A DNA stretch of 5,309 bases from ZC4RG29 sp036563875 (lineage in GTDB: Bacteria; Bacteroidota; Bacteroidia; Cytophagales; Cyclobacteriaceae), in the NCBI GenBank assembly GCA_036563875.1, contig DATCLO010000189.1, positions 1 through 5,309 on the forward strand, in the 5' to 3' direction. The notes beneath the pieces were generated by a model that saw only the letters and a program-made list of their open reading frames with translations, had not been told where the DNA came from and searched no databases. Every line of letters begins with the position of its first letter. The stretch's first letter is position 1. The position numbers and the translations under genes were made by a program. This document shows positions 1 to 5,309 of the stretch, piece after piece.

Positions 1-29
1 GCCTATTGCCCACTGCCTATTGCCCACTG
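1..29. repeat. Tandem heptamer repeat, truncated by window edge
   Basis: Four consecutive 7-base units follow the pattern CCYAYTG at 2-8, 9-15, 16-22 and 23-29, alternating CCTATTG and CCCACTG. Read another way, it is a 14-base unit (GCCTATTGCCCACT) present twice at 1-14 and 15-28. The pattern stops abruptly at base 30. Base 1 is a G, as expected for the last base of an earlier unit, so the array may extend outside the window. Short heptamer arrays of this kind occur between genes in several bacterial groups. Nothing in the sequence shows a function. Confidence 0.8.
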
Positions 30-117
30 AAAGAGCTACGTTTTCTTGCTATCTTTTCTACATCTGAAACTTTCCCGAATTGGCTGCGTTGTTTAGGCAT
101 CCGACAATCTTTCCTGT

Positions 118-1041
118 ATGACAAAACATCGTTGGTTGCCGCTGGCGCTGCTGATTCTTCTTTCTCTCATTTGGGGAACTTCATTCATTTTGATCAAGCA
201 AGGATTGAAGGCATTCGATCCGGATGTTGTGGGGGCATTGCGCGTAAGTGCGGCAGCAACGTTCATGCTACCGGTTGCGCTGTTGAAATTGCGCAACCTG
301 ACCCCTTCTCACTACGGCAGGCTTTTTCTGTCGGGACTCATGGGTATTCTCATCCCGTCATTTCTTTTTGCCTTTGCACAGACACGCCTCGAGAGTGCCG
401 TCACGGGTATCGGCAATAGCCTCACGCCGATCTTTACGCTGATCATCGGCGCGGTGTTGTTCGGACAGCACTTTCACCGATCTGCCCTGTTAGGTATCTT
501 CATCGGATTGACGGGCACTGTGTTGCTCATTCTTTCGCGCACCGGTGAGTCCATAAGCGGAATCAACGCGTACTCGCTCCTGATCATTATCGCTTGCCTT
601 TTCTATGCAACGAATGTGAATTTTATCAAGTATCGCGTAGCCGATCTTCCGTCGATGACCATAACGAGCGTTTCTATTTTGCTCATCGGACCATTTGCAA
701 TGGGCTACCTGTTTGGTGCGACCAACTTTGTAGAGACGATGTCTACAACACCTGGGGCATGGAGGTCATTTGGATTTGTGGTGTTATTGGGTCTGATGAG
801 TACCGCCGTGGCCACCATTGTCTTCAATCGCCTGGTAAAGCTTAGCACGCCATTGTTTACAGCATCGGTAACGTATCTCATTCCCCTCGTCGCCGTAATG
901 TGGGGTGTGTTGGATGGAGAAAAGTTGATGTTGAACCACTACCTGGGAATGGTCGCTATTGTCGGTGGCGTTTATCTCACCAACATGCGTAAGTCCCCTG
1001 CGTTACCGTCCGCCAAGTCGTACGCTCACCAGAACCGGTAA
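118..1041 (+). CDS. EamA/DMT-family inner-membrane transporter
   Basis: This is a 307-residue polytopic inner-membrane protein of the drug/metabolite transporter superfamily, probably exporting a small metabolite or amino acid; the substrate cannot be read from sequence. The length and hydrophobic pattern fit ten helices in two EamA repeats, about residues 8-140 and 150-290. Repeat 1 opens with the typical L-I-W-G-T-S-F (17-23). Each repeat closes with a glycine-rich helix: G-x-x-x-G-L-x-G near 126-133 and G-M-V-A-I-V-G-G near 277-284. The Glu common before the last helix of each repeat is present in repeat 2 (G-E-K, E268) but is Gln in repeat 1 (G-Q-H, Q117). The start is well fixed: an in-frame TAG lies at 94-96, and ATG 118 is the first start codon after it. 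No Shine-Dalgarno sequence is visible. It is the only plus-strand gene, and its last 39 bases overlap the convergent gene. Confidence 0.93.
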   Translation: MTKHRWLPLALLILLSLIWGTSFILIKQGLKAFDPDVVGALRVSAAATFMLPVALLKLRNLTPSHYGRLFLSGLMGILIPSFLFAFAQTRLESAVTGIGNSLTPIFTLIIGAVLFGQHFHRSALLGIFIGLTGTVLLILSRTGESISGINAYSLLIIIACLFYATNVNFIKYRVADLPSMTITSVSILLIGPFAMGYLFGATNFVETMSTTPGAWRSFGFVVLLGLMSTAVATIVFNRLVKLSTPLFTASVTYLIPLVAVMWGVLDGEKLMLNHYLGMVAIVGGVYLTNMRKSPALPSAKSYAHQNR

Positions 1042-1845
1042 GTGATCGGAAGGATAGTCCCTTCCGTTGCTTGTGTTGAGGACCGCGTAGCTTGTGTGCT
1101 GCCAGTGTTTGCTGAGAAAAATGTAATCAATGGGTACGCATTCCTGTGAGCTGAACACTTCAAAGCCACAGAAGGTAGGGGGCGCGGGTGATGGTGCCGG
1201 GTCAATGAGTTCGTATCCGCCGGATTTCATCAACGCCTGATAGGGCGGATCGTCTCGCGTGGTGTTGAAGTCGCCCGTGAGGATTACCGGAAGATCGCCG
1301 GCCAGTTCAGGGATTTTCTTGCGAAGCATCTCCGCGCTGCGGAGGCGGGCTTCTTTCCCAATGTGATCGAAGTGGGTATTGACTGCGAGTATTTCTGTTC
1401 CGAGGTCCTTGCTGTATAGCCGCGCCCAAGTGACGACGCGGGTGATAGCGGCGTCCCAACTCTTGCTTCCGGGCACATTCGGAGTTTCCGAGAGCCAGAA
1501 TGTATTCTGGTCGCGCAATTCAAAGGCGGACTTCTTGTACAGGATCGCGGAATACTCTCCCTTCTCTTTGCCATCGTCGCGACCAACGCCTACGACGGCA
1601 TAACCCTCCAGACCGTTAAGCATGTCAGTGAGCTGATGATGGAGCGCTTCCTGTACCCCAAGTATGTCAGGCGCCTGTTCGCGTACGAGTTGAATGAGCC
1701 TGTCCTTGCGAAGGGGCCAGGCGTTTCTTCCGTCCCCCGGGTTATCGTAACGGATGTTATAGGACATGACTTTCAGCGACTGCGCTGAACTGAACACCGG
1801 GGTCCCTACAGCCAGCACAACAATTAGGAGGATGAGATTTCGCAT
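1003..1845 (-). CDS. Exported endonuclease/exonuclease/phosphatase-family protein
   Basis: This 280-residue protein has the metal-dependent DNase I-like fold, whose members hydrolyse phosphodiester or phosphomonoester bonds in nucleic acids, lipids or inositol phosphates. An N-terminal hydrophobic stretch (about 4-16) followed by S-S-A (19-21) looks like a signal peptide, so it probably acts in the periplasm or outside the cell. All the usual active-site elements are present: S-Y-N (N30), Q-E (E66), N-T-H (N156, H158), G-D-F-N (D192, N194), I-D-Y-I-F (D240) and the closing S-D-H (D267, H268). The protein therefore looks catalytically intact. Length is normal for the small secreted bacterial members. 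It starts 16 bp after the nfu stop and is probably co-transcribed with nfu. Its 3' end overlaps the convergent transporter gene by 39 bp. The substrate (nucleic acid, sphingomyelin-type lipid or other) cannot be decided from the sequence. Confidence 0.92.
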   Translation of the reverse strand: MRNLILLIVVLAVGTPVFSSAQSLKVMSYNIRYDNPGDGRNAWPLRKDRLIQLVREQAPDILGVQEALHHQLTDMLNGLEGYAVVGVGRDDGKEKGEYSAILYKKSAFELRDQNTFWLSETPNVPGSKSWDAAITRVVTWARLYSKDLGTEILAVNTHFDHIGKEARLRSAEMLRKKIPELAGDLPVILTGDFNTTRDDPPYQALMKSGGYELIDPAPSPAPPTFCGFEVFSSQECVPIDYIFLSKHWQHTSYAVLNTSNGRDYPSDHLPVLVSVRLGGR

Positions 1846-1861
1846 AACGCGAATATAATAC

Positions 1862-2434
1862 TCAGAATGCTTCGACGGCCTTCACTTCATCGGGCATCAT
1901 CCGTCGGAAGAGGTTTTCGATGCCGGCCTTAAGCGTAATCATGGATGAGGGGCAGCCGCTGCAAGATCCCTGCAGCCTCACGCGGACCACGCCGTCGTTG
2001 TATGAGTGATAGGTGATAGCACCGCCATCCTGCTCAACAGCGGGACGGATATACTCTTCCAGAATCGTCTTTATCTTTTGGACCGTCTCAGTATCCTCTT
2101 CCGCTGCCGGCGCTTCCGGCTCGTACATTTCTATCACGTATTTTCCAGATTCAAGATACTTCCTGATATGATCCTTCAGGATCGACTGGATCTCGATCCA
2201 TTCCACGTCTTCCTTCTTGGTGACCGTAACGAAGTTGCTCATGAAAAACACCCGCTCAACGAAGGGATAGTCGAAAAGCTCCTGTGCCAGGGGGGCGCCT
2301 TCTGCGCTTTCTTTATCTGGAAAATCAAAGCTGAAACCTTCCGGCACGAGCATGTCATTGACGACGAATTTCAGCGAATTCGGATTGGGATTGGACTCCA
2401 GGTAGATGTGTACAGATTTAGGCAGGTTATTCAT
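1862..2434 (-). CDS. Nfu-type iron-sulfur cluster carrier (NifU C-terminal domain)
   Basis: This cytoplasmic protein of 190 residues probably carries or scaffolds Fe-S clusters for delivery to target enzymes. Two domains are visible. Residues about 8-95 match the Nfu N-terminal domain, with the characteristic E-S-N-P-N-P-N-S-L-K-F (13-23). Residues about 118-185 are the NifU-like domain, with the cluster-binding C-x-x-C in G-S-C-S-G-C-P-S-S (C158 and C161). An acidic, Ala/Glu/Pro-rich linker (about 104-117) joins them. This N-domain plus C-domain layout and length match the mitochondrial NFU1-like class rather than three-domain NifU; no IscU-type domain is present. The ATG at 2434 leaves the N domain complete. 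No sulfur-mobilisation (suf or isc) genes lie nearby. An exact -7 promoter match lies just upstream, and the downstream phosphatase-fold gene follows after 16 bp. Confidence 0.95.
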   Translation of the reverse strand: MNNLPKSVHIYLESNPNPNSLKFVVNDMLVPEGFSFDFPDKESAEGAPLAQELFDYPFVERVFFMSNFVTVTKKEDVEWIEIQSILKDHIRKYLESGKYVIEMYEPEAPAAEEDTETVQKIKTILEEYIRPAVEQDGGAITYHSYNDGVVRVRLQGSCSGCPSSMITLKAGIENLFRRMMPDEVKAVEAF

Positions 2435-2448
2435 GGCGCAAAGATTGT

Positions 2449-2475
2449 CAAAACTACACTATCCAAACAGCCAAA
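2449..2475 (-). promoter_or_regulatory. Possible Bacteroidota-type promoter for nfu
   Basis: Read on the minus strand, TAGTTTTG (2449-2456) matches the Bacteroidota -7 consensus TAnnTTTG exactly. A TTTG (2472-2475) lies 15 bp upstream as a possible -33 element. That spacing is shorter than usual for this promoter class, which weakens the call. The -7 element ends 14 bp before the nfu ATG, leaving a very short leader of only a few bases. It sits in the 63-bp gap after the symporter stop. Confidence 0.35.
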
Positions 2476-2497
2476 CCGGAAATTAGTTCATCGTTGC

Positions 2498-3790
2498 CTA
2501 AGACACCGGAGCAGCCGGCTCGCCTGTGGGCGTGTTCAGGCTGTTTTCCGAATTGGCTACGACCACGGATACGGTGGCATCGCCGGTGACATTCACTACT
2601 GTGCGCATCATGTCAAGGGGTCGGTCAACAGCAAGGATCAGGGCCAGGCCGAGGGGATCAAGCCCAACCGCTTCAAGTACGATGACGAGCATAATGATGC
2701 CGGCACCGGGAACCGCTGCGGCACCAATAGATGCCAGCACAGCGGTAAGAAGAATGGTGAGCTGCTGGGTAAGCGTAAGATCAATACCGAACGCCTGAGC
2801 GATGAAAACAGCCGACACTCCCTGGTGAATGGCAGTTCCGTCCATATTGATCGTTGCGCCGAGGGGAAGGGTGAAACTCGATATTTCTTCAGCCACGCCC
2901 AGATTTTTTTCGACGCAATCCATCGTCACCGGCAATGTTGCTGCGCTGGAGCTTGTTGAGAAGGCCAGCATTTGGGCAGGTAAGATTCCCTTGTAAAAAG
3001 TCAACGGTTTCATGCGTGTAAATATCCGTAGGATGGAAGGGTAGACGAGGAAGATCATGATGGCCAATCCCAATACAACGTTGAGGCTATAGGTTCCCAG
3101 TGCCATCATCAGTTCGCCATCAATGTTCAGACTGGCCAGCAACGCGAACACGCCTAAAGGCGCGTAAAGCATGATGATATCCACAATCTTCAGCACGATC
3201 TGGTTCCCGCCGTCAAAGAACGCCTTAACGGGCGCTATTTTCTCCGACTTGGTGAGGATCATGGCCACTCCGAACAAGATGGAGAAGAAAATGATCTGCA
3301 GCATGTTGCTGTTACTGGACGCCGAATTGAAAAAGTTGTCCGGAACGATGTCCACCACGGGTTGTAGCGGACCGCTTCCTCCCAATTCGTGTGCGGTGAC
3401 CACCTTTTCATCCAGCTCAGAAGCATAGGTTGCGCGAAGAGACTCGCGTCGCTCTTCGGATAGTAGTTTTCCGGGACGAATGATATTTACGAGAACCAGA
3501 CCTAAAGCCACCGCGAGCACCGTTGTCATCAGGTAAAGAGCGATCGTTCTGCCACCGATGCGCGACAGCTTGGACACGTCCGAGAGGTTGGATACGCCGT
3601 CAATGAGGGAGAAGATAATCAACGGCATCGCGATGAGTTTGAGGGCACGGATAAAAATATCGCCCCAGGGTTTAATCCAGTCGCGGGTAAACTCAACAAG
3701 GCCGAGCGCTTGCGCACTGAGCCCCCAAATGAGACCCAGGCCCATACCAATCAGAATCTTTACGTAAAGGGGGATTTTTTTCTTCTTCAT
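2498..3790 (-). CDS. Dicarboxylate/amino acid:cation symporter, glutamate/aspartate type
   Basis: This inner-membrane secondary transporter belongs to the DAACS (SLC1/GltPh) family and imports acidic substrates with Na+ or H+. Numbered from the chosen ATG at 3790 it has 430 residues, a normal family length. Family signatures appear in order: the serine-rich hairpin 1 motif S-T-S-S-S (278-282), N-M-D-G-T in helix 7 (315-319), the hairpin 2 tip V-P-G-A-G (360-364), and helix 8 D389, D393, R396, T397, N400 and D404. These line up with GltPh D390, D394, R397, T398, N401 and D405. The retained Arg and second Asp favour glutamate or aspartate over neutral amino acids or dicarboxylates such as succinate (inference). 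Residues about 106-160 form a long polar loop. An in-frame TTG at 3811 would add seven residues, but a promoter-like element sits directly upstream of it, so the ATG is preferred. Confidence 0.95.
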   Translation of the reverse strand: MKKKKIPLYVKILIGMGLGLIWGLSAQALGLVEFTRDWIKPWGDIFIRALKLIAMPLIIFSLIDGVSNLSDVSKLSRIGGRTIALYLMTTVLAVALGLVLVNIIRPGKLLSEERRESLRATYASELDEKVVTAHELGGSGPLQPVVDIVPDNFFNSASSNSNMLQIIFFSILFGVAMILTKSEKIAPVKAFFDGGNQIVLKIVDIIMLYAPLGVFALLASLNIDGELMMALGTYSLNVVLGLAIMIFLVYPSILRIFTRMKPLTFYKGILPAQMLAFSTSSSAATLPVTMDCVEKNLGVAEEISSFTLPLGATINMDGTAIHQGVSAVFIAQAFGIDLTLTQQLTILLTAVLASIGAAAVPGAGIIMLVIVLEAVGLDPLGLALILAVDRPLDMMRTVVNVTGDATVSVVVANSENSLNTPTGEPAAPVS

Positions 3791-3815
3791 GCGGTGTGGA
3801 TTCGACCTCAATGAT

Positions 3816-3850
3816 CAAAATTAATCATCCTTGAATTGGATGAAAGCAAA
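3816..3850 (-). promoter_or_regulatory. Possible Bacteroidota-type promoter for the symporter gene
   Basis: On the minus strand TAATTTTG (3816-3823) matches the -7 consensus TAnnTTTG exactly. A TTTG (3847-3850) lies 23 bp upstream as a possible -33 element, at the long end of plausible spacing. Transcription would begin near 3808-3812, about 20 bases before the ATG at 3790. The TTG at 3811 would then fall at or before the first transcribed base, which supports the ATG as the real start. The element overlaps the tail of a hairpin, so the two readings compete in part. Confidence 0.42.
3825..3843 (-). terminator. Hairpin with T-rich tail after the SGNH hydrolase gene
   Basis: A perfect 6-bp inverted repeat (TCATCC and GGATGA) with a 7-base loop spans 3843-3825 on the minus strand. 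It is followed by TTAATTTT, a broken T-tract. It begins 27 bases past the SGNH stop codon. The stem is short and only moderately GC-rich, so it would be a weak intrinsic terminator. A second 5-bp inverted repeat (GCTCG/CGAGC, 3854-3870) just before it overlaps the last base of the stop codon. Confidence 0.35.
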
Positions 3851-3869
3851 TTCGCTCGAAACTGGCGAG

Positions 3870-4553
3870 CTACCGTTGCTGAATGGCCGCATTGATAAGT
3901 TCGGCGACCCGTCTGTATCCTTCCTCCGTAAGGTGGATGCCATCCTCTGTCAACGTTGCGAAATCGTTTTCAAGTTTTTCGTGGATGTCAACAAAACGAC
4001 AACTAAATCGTGTGGCGAGCCGCTGGTAGTGGGGTAGGAGCTTATGCAGCCTTTCCCGTGCACCTGAGTATTTTTCTTCCATCAGCGAGTCTGCCGCAAT
4101 GGGTGGTGGTGTGACGACAAGGACATCGGGTTTCGAATTGCTGGTAAAGTCGTAGTTCGTGACGATGGATAACAATCGTTCAAGGTTGGCGGGAACGAGC
4201 GACTGAAGGGAATCGTAGACAGCCTTGCAATCGTTGGTGCCGAGAAGGATGATAATGTAATCGATGTGCTGCATCGCATTATCAGCCTGGGCCAGTCGGT
4301 AATAAATATTTCTCAGCTCATTGAGTTCTTTCTTGCCCAGATTGTCAAACCCAATAGTGTTTCCGCTGATCGCGAAGTTGAATAGAGAATCCTGCGGCCG
4401 CAGTTTTTGAAGCTGGGTTGCCCAGCCCGTTGGTAGGGCAGCATGTGAGTCGCCAATGATCAACCCGAAGCGGCGTGGCTCATCGCTGCATTGCAGCGTA
4501 CCCAGCATCCAAACGAATATCGTCAGAAGAAATCCGTAGCTCTGTTTACTCAT
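3870..4553 (-). CDS. SGNH/GDSL-family hydrolase with export signal, possible lipoprotein
   Basis: This 227-residue protein carries the SGNH hydrolase blocks in order: G-D-S-H (34-37) with nucleophile S36, S-G-N (63-65) with oxyanion-hole G64, G-T-N-D (105-108) with N107, and D-G-I-H (204-207) with catalytic D204 and H207. Such enzymes are esterases or acyl-esterases acting on lipids, acetylated glycans or related substrates; the substrate here is unknown. Length is typical for a single-domain member. A hydrophobic segment at about 7-20 ends at C22. The residues before it (T-L-Q) are a poor lipobox, so either an atypical lipoprotein or a type I signal peptide is possible. The following S-D-E resembles the acidic surface-export signal of Bacteroidota lipoproteins. 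The start lies 18 bp after the stop of the small upstream gene, which suggests a shared transcript. Confidence 0.9.
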   Translation of the reverse strand: MSKQSYGFLLTIFVWMLGTLQCSDEPRRFGLIIGDSHAALPTGWATQLQKLRPQDSLFNFAISGNTIGFDNLGKKELNELRNIYYRLAQADNAMQHIDYIIILLGTNDCKAVYDSLQSLVPANLERLLSIVTNYDFTSNSKPDVLVVTPPPIAADSLMEEKYSGARERLHKLLPHYQRLATRFSCRFVDIHEKLENDFATLTEDGIHLTEEGYRRVAELINAAIQQR

Positions 4554-4571
4554 GTAAAGTGGACGGAGGGA

Positions 4572-4925
4572 TCAGAAGATGTAGCGTTCGAATATGCTTT
4601 CCACATCCCTGTAAAAAAGAACTTCGTTGCCCTCCGAAAGCGATATTCGCTCGTGTGTCTGAATTTCGTCGATTAACGGTTTATAATGTGCCCGGTTGAC
4701 CTCCGAGGCGTAGAGTTCCTTAAGACCTTTACGAATAAACTGAACTTTAACGGAAGAAACATCCGAGTAATGGTACTTTGATTGCACGTACTCCCTGAGA
4801 AAGCGTTCGTCAAGGAAATCGCGAATCAGATCATTGCGGACCTTCTTGATGAATTCGAGAATCTCATCCTCTCCGTCCGACAATTTCAGTTCACCGTATT
4901 GACTGGTAAGTACAGTTTTCTCCAT
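4572..4925 (-). CDS. Small hypothetical protein of unknown function
   Basis: I do not recognise this 117-residue protein. It is highly charged, with many Glu, Asp, Lys and Arg. It has no hydrophobic segment long enough for a membrane helix, no signal peptide and no cysteines, so it is probably a soluble cytoplasmic protein. After an N-terminal stretch that could be beta strand (about 4-15), the pattern of hydrophobic residues (I-L-E-F-I-K-K-V, then L-I-R-D-F-L) suggests mainly amphipathic helices. Aromatic residues, especially Tyr and Phe, are common, and the chain ends in Y-I-F. The ATG at 4925 has no clear Shine-Dalgarno sequence. It lies between aroC, 68 bp upstream, and the SGNH hydrolase gene, 18 bp downstream, all on one strand. 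The open frame, the tight spacing and the plausible protein composition support a real gene. Confidence 0.75.
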   Translation of the reverse strand: MEKTVLTSQYGELKLSDGEDEILEFIKKVRNDLIRDFLDERFLREYVQSKYHYSDVSSVKVQFIRKGLKELYASEVNRAHYKPLIDEIQTHERISLSEGNEVLFYRDVESIFERYIF

Positions 4926-4993
4926 TCACCGATCTATTTGTTCGGTAAGGTCAAGAGAATTCCGGAAACTTTCACCTTGATTTTGTCCCTTTT

Positions 4994-5309
4994 TTAAAGT
5001 TTATTGCCCTTGGCGCGTAATACAAAATCAGCCAAGACCAGCGCTGCCATCGCCTCTACAATCGGCACTGCACGCGGCACGACACACGGGTCGTGACGCC
5101 CCTTCCCAGAAACGATAACTTCATTCCCTTCCTTGTCCACGCTCCGTTGGTCCTGCATCAGGGTTGCTACCGGTTTGAAAGCAACGTTGAAGTAAATGTC
5201 CTCGCCGTTTGAAATGCCTCCCTGAATGCCGCCCGAATGGTTGGTTCGGGTACGAATGCGGTCGCCATCCTTATAAAACTCGTCGTTGTGCTGGGATCCA
5301 CGTAGCGCT
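4994..5309 (-). CDS. aroC: Chorismate synthase, C-terminal part (cut by window edge)
   Basis: Chorismate synthase converts 5-enolpyruvylshikimate-3-phosphate to chorismate using reduced FMN. This is the last step of the shikimate pathway, which feeds aromatic amino acids and folate and quinone synthesis. Only the last 104 residues are in the window; the family is about 350-390 residues, so roughly the first 70% lies beyond base 5309. The first whole codon occupies 5306-5308. Visible signatures are G-S-Q-H-N-D-E-F, the flavin-enzyme stretch S-G-G-I-Q-G-G-I-S-N-G, and the near-invariant G-R-H-D-P-C-V-V-P-R-A-V-P followed by E-A-M-A-A-L. The frame ends at TAA 4994-4996 after the short tail A-K-G-N-K-L. 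The truncation is caused by the window and is not a sign of gene damage. No terminator-like structure with a T-tract follows, so read-through into the small gene 68 bp downstream is possible. Confidence 0.96.
   Translation of the reverse strand, partial: ALRGSQHNDEFYKDGDRIRTRTNHSGGIQGGISNGEDIYFNVAFKPVATLMQDQRSVDKEGNEVIVSGKGRHDPCVVPRAVPIVEAMAALVLADFVLRAKGNKL

Noticed and set aside
30..117. Promoter for the EamA gene
   Set aside because: TACGTTTT (37-44) and TATCTTTT (50-57) each miss the -7 consensus by one base, and neither has a -33 TTG at usual spacing. The evidence is too weak to list as a feature.
6..419. Plus-strand open frame of 137 codons beginning in the heptamer repeat
   Set aside because: It overlaps the first third of the EamA gene in another frame, starts inside a tandem repeat, and has a composition unlike a membrane or soluble protein of a known family.
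2006..2959. Long plus-strand open frame (317 codons) spanning nfu and the start of the symporter's 3' half
   Set aside because: It lies antisense to two well-supported genes with clear motifs. Its translation is rich in His, Arg and Cys, has no recognisable domain, and crosses a real gene boundary. It is best explained as a shadow of coding bias on the other strand.
3791..3811. TTG-initiated seven-residue extension of the symporter
   Set aside because: The extension is polar, is not needed for the family's first helix, and would begin at or before the transcription start implied by the -7 match at 3816-3823. ATG 3790 is followed at once by a Lys-rich N-terminus typical of an inner-membrane protein.
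4475..4699. Two overlapping plus-strand open frames across the SGNH/unknown-gene junction
   Set aside because: Both are antisense to the start of the SGNH gene and the end of the small unknown gene, overlap each other in different frames, and show no domain or export signal.
4926..4993. Possible terminator or promoter between aroC and the small unknown gene
   Set aside because: Only a short palindrome (TTCCGGAA, 4960-4967) and a 5-bp AAGGT/ACCTT pair with a loop of over 20 bases were found. There is no T-tract on the minus strand and no TAnnTTTG match.

Overview
The window looks like an ordinary, gene-dense stretch of a chromosome from a member of the Bacteroidota, possibly Cytophagales. This lineage call is an inference. 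It rests on two exact matches to the Bacteroidota -7 promoter element TAnnTTTG, the lack of clear Shine-Dalgarno sequences before most starts, a heptamer tandem repeat next to a gene, and a lipoprotein-like protein whose first mature residues (C-S-D-E) resemble a Bacteroidota surface-export signal. Base composition appears close to 50% GC and fairly even, with no visible sign of a transferred island.

Layout: bases 1-29 hold four tandem copies of a 7-base unit that may continue beyond the window edge. A single plus-strand gene (118-1041) encodes a ten-helix EamA/DMT transporter. Everything after it lies on the minus strand. Read in the direction of transcription, from high to low coordinates, this is: the C-terminal third of chorismate synthase aroC (cut by the window edge), a small protein of unknown function, an SGNH/GDSL hydrolase with an export signal, a glutamate/aspartate-type cation symporter, a two-domain Nfu iron-sulfur carrier, and an exported endonuclease/exonuclease/phosphatase-fold protein. 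The last gene converges on the transporter gene, and the two share 39 coding bases.

Transcription: the 18-bp gap between the small unknown gene and the SGNH gene, and the 16-bp gap between nfu and the phosphatase-fold gene, suggest two co-transcribed pairs. The 79-bp gap before the symporter holds a hairpin and a promoter-like match, so a transcript boundary is likely there. The 63-bp gap before nfu also holds an exact -7 match. The genes do not form an evident pathway: they cover aromatic amino-acid synthesis, envelope hydrolysis, amino-acid uptake, Fe-S assembly and solute export. No mobile element, CRISPR array, RNA gene or defence system was recognised. I do not see an undescribed system here. 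The items most worth a second look are the unknown 117-residue protein, the promoter/hairpin overlap that decides the symporter start, and the heptamer repeat.
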